Numbered from the stretch's first letter, positions 41,017 to 51,053 are shown. The stretch: 64,000 bases of DNA from Catenulispora yoronensis (GCF_039531695.1 NZ_BAAAQN010000012.1:1-64000); one strand, 5' to 3'. The notes: a model not told the origin generated them from the letters alone. Translations and numbers: made by a program.

Positions 41017-44000
41017 TCAACCGCTGATCGCGTCGATCGCCCGGTAGATCCGCTTCGCCGACACCGTCTCCGGCGTCCCCAGCTGCTGCGCGAACAGGCT
41101 GACCCGCAGCTCCTCCAGCATCCACCGGATCCGCCGCACGTCGGCGTCGCCCCGACGGCCCGGCGGCAGCCGGTCCAGCAGCAGCTGATACTCGTCCTGC
41201 ACGTCGTGGACCTGGTACATCAGCAGCTGGTCCTGGTTCGGGTTGTCCGGCAGCTTGTCCAGCCGCCGCTCGACCGCGCGCAAATAGCGCACCAGCTGCG
41301 GCAGCTGATCGAAGCCGGTCGCCGAGACGAAGCCCTTGTGGACCAGCCCGGTCAGCTGGGCCCGGACGTCGGCCAGCGCGGCCAGCAGCGACCGGCTGGT
41401 CGTGGCCTTCATCCGGCGCTCCACCTCCTGCCAGACCGCCAGGATCCGCTCCACCTGCTGCACCACCTGCATCGAGGTGTCGGCCAGGTCCGCGCGCACC
41501 GCGTCGAACAGCTTCTGGTACGACGCCTCGTCCCAGGCCGGACCGCCGTTCTTCGCGATCAGGTGGTCCGCGGCGCAGGCCACGCAATCCTGCAACAGCG
41601 CCAGCGCGTTGCCGTAGGGATTGTGGCTCAGCGCCAGCTTCGCCGGATTGCTCAGCCGGCCGTTGATGTACTTGATCGGCGAGTTCACGTTCAGCAGCAG
41701 CATCCGCCGCGTGCCGGCGGCCATGGCGCGGCGCTGGTCCTCGGCGGTGTCGTAGAGCCGTACCGCGACGCTGTCGCCGGCGTCGGCGAGCGCCGGATAG
41801 GCCTTCATAGTCAGGCCGCTCCGCTTCTGCTCGAAGGTCTTCGCCAACGTGCCGACGGTCCAGGTCTTCAGCCCTTCCTGGGCCAGGCCGTCGGCGGCGT
41901 TGTTGATCACGTCGCGAGTCTTGACCTTGAGCTTGGTCTTCAGCGCCTCCAGGTCCTTGCCCTCGGCGAGCCGGTGACCCTTGTCGTCGATGATCCGGAA
42001 CGTCATCTTCAGATGCTCCGGCACCCGCTCCAGGTCGAAGTCCGTCGGCTCCACCCGGTGCCCGGACACCGCGCGCAGCTCGCGCGCCATCGCCTCCAGC
42101 AGCGGACCGTCGTTCGGAACCAGGCTCCGGCGCAGCGCCTTGGCGAAGTTCGGCGCCGGGACGAAGTTGACCCGCAGCGTCTTGGGCATCGCCTTGATGA
42201 GCGCGGTCAGCAGGTCCTCGCGCAGGCCCGGGATCAGCCAGTCGAAGCCGTCGCCGGTGACCTGGTTCAGCACCGTCAGCGGGATGTGGACGGTGACGCC
42301 GTCGGCGTCCGCGCCCGGCTCGAACTGATAGGTCAGCTTGAACTTCATACGGCCCTGGCGCCAGGAGTCCGGATAGTCCTGCTCCACCACGGCGCCCGCG
42401 CCGTCGTTGATGAGCATCGACTTCTCGAAGCTCAGGAGATCCGGCTGATCCCGCTGGGTCTTCTTCCACCAGGAGTCGAAGTGGCGCGCGGAGACCACAT
42501 CGGCAGGTACGCGGTCGTCGTAGAAGTCGAACAGCGTCTCGTCGTCGACAAGGATGTCGCGACGGCGCGCGCGGTTCTCCAACTCCTCTACTTCGGCGAG
42601 CAGCTTGCGGTTCTCCGAGAAGAACTTGTGGTGCGTCTGCCAGTCGCCTTCGACCAGAGCGTGCCGGATGAACAGCTCGCGGGACACCTCGGCGTCGATG
42701 CTGCCGTAGTTCACCTTGCGGGAGGCGACCAGAGGGATCCCGTAGAGAGTCACCTTCTCGAACGCCATAACGGCGCCCGCGGACTTCTCCCAGTGCGGTT
42801 CGCTATACGTTCGCTTCACTAGGTGCTGCGCGAGCGGCTCGGCCCACTCCGGCTTGATGATGGCTACGACGCGGCCCCAAAGGCGGGACGTCTCCACCAA
42901 CTCGGCGGCCATCACCCACTGCGGCGACTTCTTAAAGAGAACCGAGCCGGGGGAGATGGCGAACTTCGCATTACGCGCGCCGATGTACTCGAAGGACTCT
43001 GTGTCCTTCAAACCGATATGCGACAGCAGCCCGCTCAGGAGGCTGATGTGAATCTGGTCGGGGCTCGCCTCGACGGTGTTCGGCGTCAGCTCCAGCTGCT
43101 TGGCGATCTGCTTGAGCTGGCTGTGCACGTCCTGCCACTCGCGGATACGGAGGTAGTGCAGGAACTCGGCTTTGCAGAGCTTGCGGAACTGGTTCGAGGA
43201 GAGCTCTTTCTGTTTCTCCTTGATGTAGTCCCACAGCTTCAACCACGCCAGGAAGTCCGAGCCCTGCTCCTTGAAGCGGGCATGCTTCTCCGCGGCGGCC
43301 TGCTGCTTGTCGGCGGGGCGCTCGCGCGGGTCCTGGATGGACAGCGCGGCGGCGATGATCATGATTTCCTTCAGCGCCCCGTTGCGGTCCGCCTCCAGCA
43401 CCATGCGGCCGAGCTTCGGGTCCACGGGCAGCTGCGCGAGCTTGCGGCCGACCGGGGTCAGGCGCTTGCGGAGGTCCTGTTCCTCGGGGTCCAGCGCGCC
43501 GAGCTCATGGAGCAGGTTCACGCCGTCGCGGATGTTGCGCGCGTCCGGCGGGTCCAGGAACGGGAAGGCGGCGACGTCGCCCAGGCCCAGCGCGCTCATC
43601 TGGAGGATGACGGAGGCCAGGGAGGTGCGCAGGATCTCCGGCTCGGTGAACTCCGGACGGGAGAGGAAGTCGTCCTCGGAGTACAGGCGGATGCAGATGC
43701 CGTCGGACAGACGGCCGCAGCGGCCCTTGCGCTGGTTCGCCGAGGCCTGGGAGACCGGCTCGATCGGCAGGCGCTGCACCTTGGTGCGGTTGCTGTAGCG
43801 GGAGATGCGCGCCGAGCCGGGGTCGATGACGTAGCGGATGCCCGGGACGGTGAGGCTGGTCTCGGCGACGTTGGTGGCCAGCACGATGCGGCGGCCGGTG
43901 TGCGGCTCGAAGACCTTGTGCTGCTCGGCGGAGCTCAGGCGGGCGAACAGCGGGACGATCTCGGTGTGGCGGAGGTTGCGCTTCTTGAGCGCGTCCGCGG

Positions 44001-44949
44001 TGTCGCGGATCTCGCGCTCGCCGGAGAGGAAGACGAGTATGTCGCCCTGGCCCTCGCGGCCGAGCTCGTCCACGGCGTCGCTGATCGCCTGGACCTGGTC
44101 GCGGTCGGCGGCGTCGCCGTCGAGCTCCGGGTCGTCGAGCAGCAGCGGCCGGTACCGGACCTCCACCGGGTAGGTGCGGCCGGAGACCTCCACGATCGGG
44201 GCCGGCTCGCCGTCCCGGTCCGCGAAGTGCCGTGCGAACCGCTCCGGGTCGATCGTCGCCGAGGTGATGATCAGCTTCAGGTCCGGGCGGCGCGGCAGCA
44301 GGCTCTTGAGGTAGCCGAGCAGGAAGTCGATGTTCAGCGACCGCTCGTGCGCCTCGTCGATGATGATCGTGTCGTAGCGGCGCAGCATCCGGTCCTGCTG
44401 GATCTCGGCCAGCAGGATGCCGTCGGTCATCAGCTTCACGAGCGTGTCGTCGCTGGAGTGGTCGGTGAACCGGACCTTGTAGCCGACGGTCTCGCCCAGC
44501 GGCTGGCCCAGCTCCTCGGCGATCCGCTCGGCGACGGTGCGCGCCGCCAGCCGCCGCGGCTGGGTGTGGCCGATCAGCCCGGCGACGCCGCGCCCCAGCT
44601 CCAGGCAGATCTTCGGGATCTGCGTGGTCTTGCCGGAGCCGGTCTCACCGGCGATCACCACCACCTGGTGGTCCCGGATCGCCGCCGCGATGTCGTCCCG
44701 CCGCGCGCTGACCGGAAGGTTGTCCGGATAGGTGATCTTCGGGACGCTCGCCCGCCGCGCCGCCGCCCGCCCGGCCGCGACCAGGATCTCGGCCTCGATC
44801 TCAGCGGTCACCGCCTGGAGCGCCTGCGGATTGCGGATGCGTCGAGCGCCGTCGATGCGACGGGAGAGGCGATGCCGGTCATGCGGCGTCAGCTCCGCGA
44901 GGCGAGCGGTGAGCTCGGCGAGCGAAGCCGTCTTGAGCTGAGATTCCAT
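41017..44949 (-). CDS. hrpA: ATP-dependent RNA helicase HrpA
   Basis: A 1310-residue DEAH-box helicase, the full family length. Walker A is GETGSGKTTQIPK near residue 100, the DEAH box IIIDEAHERSLN near 198, motif III TSATID, then motif V/VI around NVAETSLTVPG and QRKGRCGR. HA2 and OB-fold regions and a large C-terminal DUF3418 domain follow. It acts on mRNA and ribosome-associated RNA. ATG 44949 precedes the divergent hypothetical gene by 65 bp, a tight shared promoter region. Confidence 0.95.
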   Translation of the reverse strand: MESQLKTASLAELTARLAELTPHDRHRLSRRIDGARRIRNPQALQAVTAEIEAEILVAAGRAAARRASVPKITYPDNLPVSARRDDIAAAIRDHQVVVIAGETGSGKTTQIPKICLELGRGVAGLIGHTQPRRLAARTVAERIAEELGQPLGETVGYKVRFTDHSSDDTLVKLMTDGILLAEIQQDRMLRRYDTIIIDEAHERSLNIDFLLGYLKSLLPRRPDLKLIITSATIDPERFARHFADRDGEPAPIVEVSGRTYPVEVRYRPLLLDDPELDGDAADRDQVQAISDAVDELGREGQGDILVFLSGEREIRDTADALKKRNLRHTEIVPLFARLSSAEQHKVFEPHTGRRIVLATNVAETSLTVPGIRYVIDPGSARISRYSNRTKVQRLPIEPVSQASANQRKGRCGRLSDGICIRLYSEDDFLSRPEFTEPEILRTSLASVILQMSALGLGDVAAFPFLDPPDARNIRDGVNLLHELGALDPEEQDLRKRLTPVGRKLAQLPVDPKLGRMVLEADRNGALKEIMIIAAALSIQDPRERPADKQQAAAEKHARFKEQGSDFLAWLKLWDYIKEKQKELSSNQFRKLCKAEFLHYLRIREWQDVHSQLKQIAKQLELTPNTVEASPDQIHISLLSGLLSHIGLKDTESFEYIGARNAKFAISPGSVLFKKSPQWVMAAELVETSRLWGRVVAIIKPEWAEPLAQHLVKRTYSEPHWEKSAGAVMAFEKVTLYGIPLVASRKVNYGSIDAEVSRELFIRHALVEGDWQTHHKFFSENRKLLAEVEELENRARRRDILVDDETLFDFYDDRVPADVVSARHFDSWWKKTQRDQPDLLSFEKSMLINDGAGAVVEQDYPDSWRQGRMKFKLTYQFEPGADADGVTVHIPLTVLNQVTGDGFDWLIPGLREDLLTALIKAMPKTLRVNFVPAPNFAKALRRSLVPNDGPLLEAMARELRAVSGHRVEPTDFDLERVPEHLKMTFRIIDDKGHRLAEGKDLEALKTKLKVKTRDVINNAADGLAQEGLKTWTVGTLAKTFEQKRSGLTMKAYPALADAGDSVAVRLYDTAEDQRRAMAAGTRRMLLLNVNSPIKYINGRLSNPAKLALSHNPYGNALALLQDCVACAADHLIAKNGGPAWDEASYQKLFDAVRADLADTSMQVVQQVERILAVWQEVERRMKATTSRSLLAALADVRAQLTGLVHKGFVSATGFDQLPQLVRYLRAVERRLDKLPDNPNQDQLLMYQVHDVQDEYQLLLDRLPPGRRGDADVRRIRWMLEELRVSLFAQQLGTPETVSAKRIYRAIDAISG

Positions 44950-45014
44950 GGCACGTCAAGGATAGGCTGACCCCGGGGATTCCTTCTTCTGGTTAATCGC
45001 ACAGGAGGCAAACG

Positions 45015-45626
45015 GTGGGGCACAAGCAGACCAGGGACTCACTCCACGCGATTGCGGAACTGCTGCTCGCAGGCCCGCAGTACCGCCGCGACCGGACCAT
45101 CCGCCTCACTGTCATCCCTGGAGCGATCAGCACCGTCACCACCCCGGAACTGCGCGCGGATCACCTGAACGTGTGGGCCGACGGCACTCCGGTCGCGATC
45201 GAGGGCGCCACCTACGCCGAACTCGCTGCGCGCCTGGGCGTGACCGCGGGCGCCCCCGAGGGTCTCTACCACGATGGCTCCGGCGCCCAGCCCGCGGACC
45301 GCCCGGAGCTGGACCCTGCCGCCGCGCAGGAGCTGCTGGCCGCGCTGTACAGGGGCGACCAGGCGCTGAGGATTTTCGCCCCGGACGCCACGCCGGTGCT
45401 GTGGCCCGAGCACTTCGACATCGGCGTGACGGCCGACGAGGTCAACTACGGCGTGTCGCTCGGTGACAGCTACCTCGACGAGCCGTACATGTACGTCGGA
45501 CCGCACAAGCCGCGCGAGGGGGAGTTCTGGAACGCGCCGTTCGGCGCGGCGCTGCCGTTGGCGGCGACGGCGGAGGAGGTCGCGGAGTTTTTTGTGGAGG
45601 GGCGGCGGTTGGCGGCTGAGGGCTGA
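45015..45626 (+). CDS. conserved hypothetical protein (203 aa)
   Basis: A soluble 203-residue acidic protein. GGAGG lies 7 bases before GTG 45015. The N-terminal half alternates strands and helices (LRADHLNVWADGTPVAIEG, YAELAARLGV). The C-terminal half has ITADEVNYGVSLG-like sequence and YMYVGPHKPREGEFWNAPFGA, rich in aromatic and acidic residues. The look is of a small actinobacterial globular protein; I do not recognise a named family. It is divergent from hrpA and convergent with the ABC-F gene (24 bp between stops). Confidence 0.78.
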   Translation: MGHKQTRDSLHAIAELLLAGPQYRRDRTIRLTVIPGAISTVTTPELRADHLNVWADGTPVAIEGATYAELAARLGVTAGAPEGLYHDGSGAQPADRPELDPAAAQELLAALYRGDQALRIFAPDATPVLWPEHFDIGVTADEVNYGVSLGDSYLDEPYMYVGPHKPREGEFWNAPFGAALPLAATAEEVAEFFVEGRRLAAEG

Positions 45627-45649
45627 GGGCTGAGGGTGCCTTTCCGAGC

Positions 45650-47287
45650 TTAGAGCTCGCTGACCTTCCCGCCGTCCACCACCAACCGCCGCGTGGTCTG
45701 CACCGCCTCGAGCATCCGTCGGTCGTGCGTGACCAGCAGCAGGGTGCCCGGGTAGTTCGCCAGCGCCGACTCCAACTGCTCGATCGCGGCCAGGTCCAGG
45801 TGGTTGGTCGGCTCGTCCAGCACCAGCAGGTTCACCCCGCGCGCCTGGAGCAGGGCCAGCGCGGCGCGCGTGCGCTCGCCCGGGGACAACGTCACGGCCG
45901 AGCGCAGTACGTGCTCGGCCTTCAGGCCGAACTTGGCCAGCAGCGTGCGGACCTCCGCCGGCTCCATGTCCGGCACCTGCTCCTCGAACGCCCGCAGCAG
46001 GGGCTGCTCGCCCAGGAACAGCCCGCGTGCCTGATCGACCTCGCCGACCACCACACCGGAGCCCACCGAGCCCGAGCCCTCGTCGAGGGGGATGCGGCCC
46101 AGAAGCGCGGCCAGCAGGGTCGTCTTGCCCGAGCCGTTGGCGCCGGTGATGGCGACCTTCTCGGCCCAGTCGATCTGCAACGTGACCGGACCCAGCGTGA
46201 AGTCGCCCCGGCGGACCACCGCCTCGCGCAGCGTCGTCACCACCGAGCCGGAGCGCGGCGCGGCGGCGATCGTCATCCGCAGCTCCCACTCCTTGCGCGG
46301 CTCCTCCACGACCTCCAGCCGCTCGATCCGGCGCTCGGTCTGCCGCGCCTTCGCAGCCTGCTTCTCCGTGGACTCCGCCCGAGCCTTCGCCAGCGTCTTG
46401 TCGTTGTCCGGACGCTTCTTCAGCGCGTTCTTGACGCCCTTCTCCAGCCAGTTGCGCTGCATGTGGGCCCGCGCCTCCAAGCCGGCCTTGGTGTCGGCGT
46501 AGGCCTCGTACTCCTCGCGGGCGTGCTGCCGCTCGACCTCCCGCTCCCGCAGGTAGTCGTCGTAGCCGCCGCCGACCTGCCGGATCAGCTGCTGCACCAG
46601 GTCCAGCTCGACCACCCGGTTCACACTGCGGGCCAGGAACTCCCGGTCGTGACTGATCAGCACCACCGGCGCGCGCAGCTCGGTGACGAAGCGCTCCAGA
46701 CGCTCCAGGCCGTCCAGATCCAAGTCGTTCGTCGGCTCGTCCAGAAGGAAGACGTCGTAGCGGCTCAGCAGCAGCGCGGCCAGGCCGGCGCGGGCGGCCT
46801 GGCCGCCGGACAGCGCCGTCATCTCCAGGTCCAGGTCGACCGCCAGGCCCAGGTCCGCGGCGACCGCGTCGGCGCGCTCCTCCAGGTCCGCGCCGCCGAG
46901 GCCGAGCCAGCGCTCCAGGCTTTCGGAGTAGGCGTCGTCCGCGCCCGGCGCGCCCTCCACCAAGCCCTCGGTGGCGGCGTCCAGTGCCTCCTGTGCCGCG
47001 GCCACGCCGGTGCGGCGGGCCAGGAACTGCCGCACGGTCTCGCCGGCCCGGCGTTCGGGCTCCTGGGGCAGATGGCCGACGGTGGCGCTCGGGGGACTGA
47101 GCTGCACGCTGCCGTGCTCCGGCGTCTCCAGGCCGGCCAGCAGGCGCAGCAGCGTGGACTTCCCGGCGCCGTTGACACCGACCAGACCGACCACGTCGCC
47201 GGGGGAGACCACGAGATCCAGGTCGGAGAACAGGACACGATCGCCGTGCCCGGCGGTGAGTTCCTTGGCGACGACCGTGGCGCTCAT
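45650..47287 (-). CDS. ABC-F family ATP-binding protein
   Basis: A 545-residue protein with two nucleotide-binding domains and no membrane part. Domain 1 has GVNGAGKSTLLRLL, LSGGQAARAGLAALL and VFLLDEPTNDLDL. Domain 2 has GANGSGKTTLLAAL, LSPGERTRAALALLQ and LLVLDEPTNHLDL. A charged linker of ~90 residues (KKRPDNDKTLAKARAES region) joins them. ABC-F proteins bind the ribosome E site and act in translation control or antibiotic protection; this one looks like a housekeeping type. ATG 47287 is divergent from the AlkB-like gene. Confidence 0.92.
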   Translation of the reverse strand: MSATVVAKELTAGHGDRVLFSDLDLVVSPGDVVGLVGVNGAGKSTLLRLLAGLETPEHGSVQLSPPSATVGHLPQEPERRAGETVRQFLARRTGVAAAQEALDAATEGLVEGAPGADDAYSESLERWLGLGGADLEERADAVAADLGLAVDLDLEMTALSGGQAARAGLAALLLSRYDVFLLDEPTNDLDLDGLERLERFVTELRAPVVLISHDREFLARSVNRVVELDLVQQLIRQVGGGYDDYLREREVERQHAREEYEAYADTKAGLEARAHMQRNWLEKGVKNALKKRPDNDKTLAKARAESTEKQAAKARQTERRIERLEVVEEPRKEWELRMTIAAAPRSGSVVTTLREAVVRRGDFTLGPVTLQIDWAEKVAITGANGSGKTTLLAALLGRIPLDEGSGSVGSGVVVGEVDQARGLFLGEQPLLRAFEEQVPDMEPAEVRTLLAKFGLKAEHVLRSAVTLSPGERTRAALALLQARGVNLLVLDEPTNHLDLAAIEQLESALANYPGTLLLVTHDRRMLEAVQTTRRLVVDGGKVSEL

Positions 47288-47380
47288 GGCGGCGTGACTC
47301 CTGTGCTGCTCGTGAAGTTGTTGTGGACGTGCGGCAAGACCCTAGCGCTCCGACCTCGACTCCCGCTTAGTATTGAACGT

Positions 47381-48019
47381 ATGTTCGACAATGCCTGGTT
47401 CCAAGGATCCCTGCTCGACGCCGACACGCCCGAGGCGGTCGGCGCCCTCGGCGACGCCGTGGAGCGGGTCGCGCTGAGCCACGGCGCCTGGGTCGACCTC
47501 CGCCGCGGCTGGATCTCCGGCGCCGACGAACTGTTCGCCCGTCTGATGGAATCCGTTCCCTGGCGCGCCGAACGTCGCATGATGTACGAACGCGTGGTCG
47601 ACGTCCCCCGCCTGCTGTGCTTCTACGGCGACGACGCAGCCCTGCCCGACCCGCTGCTGACCGAGGCTCGCACCGCGCTCGACCGCCACTACGGCCCCGA
47701 ACTCGGCGAGCCCTTCACGACCGCCGGCCTGTGCCTTTACCGCGACGGCCGCGACAGCGTCGCCTGGCACGGCGACACCACCGGCCGTGGCTCCACCGAC
47801 GACACGATGGTCGCGATCATCTCTTTGGGCACGCCCCGCGCCCTGACCCTGCGACCTCGCGACGGCGGCGGCTGCACCCTCCGCTACGAGGTCGGCCACG
47901 GCGACCTGCTGGTGATGGGCGGCAGCTGCCAGCGCACCTGGGAACATGCGATCCCGAAATCGGCACGGCCACTGGGGCCGCGGATCAGCGTCCAGTTCCG
48001 GCCACGGGGAGTGCGGTGA
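47381..48019 (+). CDS. AlkB-like 2-oxoglutarate/Fe(II) dioxygenase
   Basis: A 212-residue AlkB-family demethylase. The iron ligands are in VAWHGDTTG (HxD, near residue 127) and WEHAIPKS (second His, near 190), and the 2-oxoglutarate Arg in PRISVQFRP. CLYRDGRDSVAWH is the family run before the HxD. It would reverse alkyl damage on nucleic acid bases. ATG 47381 is in frame with a much longer open stretch that is only a shadow of the divergent ABC-F gene. It is followed by a bidirectional hairpin shared with a tRNA gene. Confidence 0.9.
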   Translation: MFDNAWFQGSLLDADTPEAVGALGDAVERVALSHGAWVDLRRGWISGADELFARLMESVPWRAERRMMYERVVDVPRLLCFYGDDAALPDPLLTEARTALDRHYGPELGEPFTTAGLCLYRDGRDSVAWHGDTTGRGSTDDTMVAIISLGTPRALTLRPRDGGGCTLRYEVGHGDLLVMGGSCQRTWEHAIPKSARPLGPRISVQFRPRGVR

Positions 48020-48069
48020 GCGTTGGGCCTGCTGCCCGGCGAGTTGGCGCATAAAGGCCGACAACGACA

Positions 48070-48099
48070 ACAGCCGCATGTCTGAGGACATGCGGCTGT
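48070..48099. terminator. bidirectional hairpin between AlkB-like gene and tRNA-Val
   Basis: A perfect 13-bp stem (ACAGCCGCATGTC against GACATGCGGCTGT) with loop TGAG. On the minus strand it follows the tRNA end and is followed by TGTCGTTGTC. Confidence 0.85.
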
Positions 48100-48108
48100 C
48101 TTGCGGTG

Positions 48109-48180
48109 TGGGCGATACTGGGATCGAACCAGTGACCCCTGCCGTGTGAAGGCAGTGCTCTCCCGCTGAGCTAATCGCCC
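48109..48180 (-). tRNA. tRNA-Val (CAC)
   Basis: A 72-nt cloverleaf on the minus strand. The acceptor GGGCGAT pairs with ATCGCCC, the D-arm is GCTCAGCGGGAGAGC, the anticodon stem CTGCC/GGCAG encloses loop TTCACAC (anticodon CAC), the T-arm holds GGTTCGATCC, and the discriminator is A. CCA is not encoded. Confidence 0.97.
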
Positions 48181-48609
48181 TTGCTGTGTGTCTCCCCAGC
48201 CCCCTGGGCCGTTCCGACGTCCGTAACCTTACCGCATCCGGACGGTGCCGCGCGCACCCCTTTCCCGGTGGGGTGCGCCGCCGGTCGTCACTCGGCGTAA
48301 GGGGCGGCGACCCGCCGGGGACCCCGCAATTCGTCACCCTGTGTCACCGGTGCTATACGGTGGGTTCTGTCCCGATTCGGGGGATTGCGTCGCGCATGCG
48401 TCCGCCGTCCGCCCCGCACGTCAAGGTCTTGTCCTCGACCTGATGGCCTACGCACAACGCCGTATACCGGGCACACGGGTTTACCGACCACCGGACCGTG
48501 GCATTCCTCCTTCGCGCCCCTCGACGCGAACCACTAGGAACGCGGGGGTGTGAACCGCTGAGTTCGGGACCGCCCGCCTCGGCGCACTCCTAGCGAAAGG
48601 CCGACCGCC
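48181..48609. other. 429-bp gene-free stretch upstream of ssgB
   Basis: Lies between the divergent tRNA-Val and ssgB genes. No gene is seen. It must hold the tRNA promoter and the developmental promoter(s) of ssgB; I could not pick a confident sigma-factor site by eye. Confidence 0.55.
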
Positions 48610-49023
48610 ATGAGCTCATCGGTCACCTGTGAGCTGCAGCTGCGTCTCGTCATCTCCGGCGACTCCTCGCTGCCGGTCCCCGCGGGCCTGCGCTACGACA
48701 CCGCCGACCCTTACGCCGTCCACGCCACCTTCCACACCGGCGGCCAGGACACCGTGGACTGGGTCTTCGCCCGCGAGCTGCTCGCCGAGGGGCTGCGTCG
48801 CCCCACCGGCACCGGCGACGTGCGGGTGTGGCCCTCGCGCAGCCGCGGCCAGGCGATCGTGTGTCTGGCGCTGAGCTCGCCCGAGGGCGAGGCACTCCTG
48901 GAGGCCCCGGCGCGTGCGCTGGAGTCCTTCCTCAAGCGCACCAACGCCGCCGTCCCGCCGGGTCTGGAGCATCGCTTCTACGATCTCGACGCCGAACTCA
49001 TGCACCTGTTCGCCGACAACTGA
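48610..49023 (+). CDS. ssgB: SsgB, sporulation-specific cell division regulator
   Basis: A 137-residue SsgA-like protein. The N-terminal VTCELQLRLVISGDSSLPVP, the family core LRYDTADPYAVHATFHTGG, and ELLAEGLRRPTGTGDVRVWP and EALLEAPARALESFLKRT are near-identical to what I recall of SsgB. SsgB recruits FtsZ to septation sites in aerial hyphae, so its presence marks a sporulating actinomycete. ATG 48610 has AAAGG upstream. The gene sits beside pabC/pabB and a tRNA-Val, as in related genomes. Confidence 0.94.
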   Translation: MSSSVTCELQLRLVISGDSSLPVPAGLRYDTADPYAVHATFHTGGQDTVDWVFARELLAEGLRRPTGTGDVRVWPSRSRGQAIVCLALSSPEGEALLEAPARALESFLKRTNAAVPPGLEHRFYDLDAELMHLFADN

Positions 49024-49139
49024 CCCCGATCCCGACCGGACTCAGGGGCGGCCCCGAACCAGCGAACCCCCGCCGATGCGATCACCATCGGCGGGGGCGC
49101 TGCTTTTCCGGTCACGGTGGGTGACGGAGCCGCCGTCGG

Positions 49140-49976
49140 TTACAGCGGGTCGTGCTCCTGCGCGGAGCGCTCGGCGAACACGGCCATGACGTCCTTGGTG
49201 ACCGGGCCCGGCGCGGCCAGCTCGCGGTCGTCGGTCCGGCGGACGCCCTGGACGTCGCGCAGCGTCGAGGTCAGGAAGATCTCGTCGGAGTCCTGCAACG
49301 CGGAGAGCGGCAGATCGGTCTCCTCCGCCTCCGGCACCCAGGCCAGGACCAGGGCACGGGTCACGCCGGCCAGGCAGCCGGTGTCCAGGGTCGGGGTCAG
49401 GACGCGGCCGTCCCGGACCACGAAGATGTTGCTGCCGGTGCCTTCGCACAGCCGACCGGTGGTGTCGGCGAAGATCGCCTCGGTGGCGCCCACCCGCTGG
49501 GCCCGCGCCAACGCCTTGGCGTTCTCGGCGTAGGAGGTCGACTTGATGCCGGCCAGGGCGCCCCGCTCGTTCCGGGGCCACGGCACGGTCGCGATCGCGG
49601 TGGCGTCGGCGTGCGGCTTGGTCGGGCCCACCGCCACCACGAGCGTCGGGCCGTGGTCGCCCCGCTCGGACCCGAGCGGCGCCACGCCGGCGGTGTAGGT
49701 GACGCGGATGCGGGCCAGCGGCGGGACGTCGTTGGCGAGCAGCGTCTCGGTCACGGCGTGCCGCACCGCCTCGACGTCCACCACGGGCAGTCCCAGCCCG
49801 GCCGCCGAGCGGGCCAGCCGCTGCAAGTGCCGCGTCAGCGCGAACGGCCTCCCGCCGACTGCCTTCACCGCCTCGAACACGCCGTCGCCGACAGTGAAAC
49901 CGTGGTCGAAGACCGAGATGTGCGGGTCCTCGGCATCGACCAAACCGGATCCGACCCAGACCTTGTCAGTGCTCAT
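49140..49976 (-). CDS. pabC: aminodeoxychorismate lyase (class IV PLP enzyme)
   Basis: A 278-residue fold-type IV PLP protein. The N-terminus SVFDHGFTVGDGVFEAVKA is typical. The PLP Lys lies in GIKSTSYAENAKAL near residue 145, and the phosphate-binding elements EGTGSNIFVV and LAGVTRALVL are present. As PabC it would convert aminodeoxychorismate to 4-aminobenzoate for folate. It lies 15 bp after pabB on the same strand. A D-amino acid or branched-chain aminotransferase role is less likely given the partner gene. Confidence 0.9.
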   Translation of the reverse strand: MSTDKVWVGSGLVDAEDPHISVFDHGFTVGDGVFEAVKAVGGRPFALTRHLQRLARSAAGLGLPVVDVEAVRHAVTETLLANDVPPLARIRVTYTAGVAPLGSERGDHGPTLVVAVGPTKPHADATAIATVPWPRNERGALAGIKSTSYAENAKALARAQRVGATEAIFADTTGRLCEGTGSNIFVVRDGRVLTPTLDTGCLAGVTRALVLAWVPEAEETDLPLSALQDSDEIFLTSTLRDVQGVRRTDDRELAAPGPVTKDVMAVFAERSAQEHDPL

Positions 49977-49991
49977 GGCACCCAGTCTCCT

Positions 49992-51053
49992 TCACTCGAC
50001 GGACGACGACGGACCCGACGCGACAGCGAGTAGCCGCGCCGCCTTCAGCTCGGTCTCGGCCCACTCCCCGCGCGGATCCGATCCCCAGGTGATACCCGCG
50101 CCGGCCCCGAAGCACAGGTGCCCGGCGCGCCACCAGAACGTGCGAATACCCACCGCGAGCTCGCCGACGCCCCGGTCGGCGTCCACCCAGCCGATGGCCC
50201 CGCAGTAGGGCCCCCGCGGCACGGTCTCCAACTCGTCGATGATCCGCAACGCGCTGCTCTTGGGCGCCCCGGTGATGGACCCGGCCGGAAACGTCGCCGC
50301 GATCAACTCCGCCCACCCGGCCCCCGGCACCATCTCCGCGGTCACGGTCGACACCAGGTGCACCAACCCCGGATACGGCTCCACGCGCAACAACGAAGGA
50401 ACTTCCACACTCCCCACCACCGCCACCCGCGCCAGATCGTTCCGCACCAGGTCGACGATCATGACGTTCTCCGCGGTGTCCTTCGGCAGGAACTCCTCAG
50501 CAGTGCGCGCGGTGCCCTTGATCGGCTCCGAGATGGCCGTCCGCCCGACCCGCCGCAGATACAGCTCGGGCGAGGCGGTCACGACCCGGGCCCCGGGCAC
50601 GTCCACCACCCCGGCATAGATCCCCGGATTGCCCTCGGCCAGGCACGCGGCGAGGGCGAGCGGATCCGCCTCCGCCGCGATCGGCGCGGACAGCACCCGG
50701 CACAGGTTCACCTGGTAGACCTCGCCATGCGCGATCTCATCCCGGATCTTCTTGACCGCACCCTCGTACTCGGCCTGGTCCAGCGACGAGACCCACGCCG
50801 CCCGCTCCGGCCCCCGCCACGGAGCCGAGGCCACGGGCAACGGAGCCTCCCGCACCTCATCGAAGCGCGCCAGCGTCCACTCGCCCTCGTAGGTGCCGAC
50901 AACGGCCCAGTACCCCGACGAGTCGAGCGCGCTCAGGTCCGAGGTGACATCCCGCAGCCCGGTCGCCAGCCGCCCGGCGAAGTAGGCCAGAGGCTCGGAG
51001 CCGGGTCCGGCTTCGCGGGATATGGCGCCGACGCGGCGGGCGGGGAAGGGCAC
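49992..51053 (-). CDS. pabB: chorismate-binding protein, aminodeoxychorismate synthase component I
   Basis: A 353-residue chorismate-utilising domain. Motifs seen are YQVNLCRVL near residue 145, ASPELYLRR, the PIKGTARTAEE signature near 210, AENVMIVDLVRNDLARV, and SITGAPKSSALRIIDELE near 285. It aminates chorismate together with a glutamine amidotransferase (PabA/TrpG), which is encoded elsewhere. It is shorter at the N-terminus than typical TrpE. The start is GTG 51053. It forms a two-gene folate operon with pabC. Confidence 0.9.
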   Translation of the reverse strand: MPFPARRVGAISREAGPGSEPLAYFAGRLATGLRDVTSDLSALDSSGYWAVVGTYEGEWTLARFDEVREAPLPVASAPWRGPERAAWVSSLDQAEYEGAVKKIRDEIAHGEVYQVNLCRVLSAPIAAEADPLALAACLAEGNPGIYAGVVDVPGARVVTASPELYLRRVGRTAISEPIKGTARTAEEFLPKDTAENVMIVDLVRNDLARVAVVGSVEVPSLLRVEPYPGLVHLVSTVTAEMVPGAGWAELIAATFPAGSITGAPKSSALRIIDELETVPRGPYCGAIGWVDADRGVGELAVGIRTFWWRAGHLCFGAGAGITWGSDPRGEWAETELKAARLLAVASGPSSSVE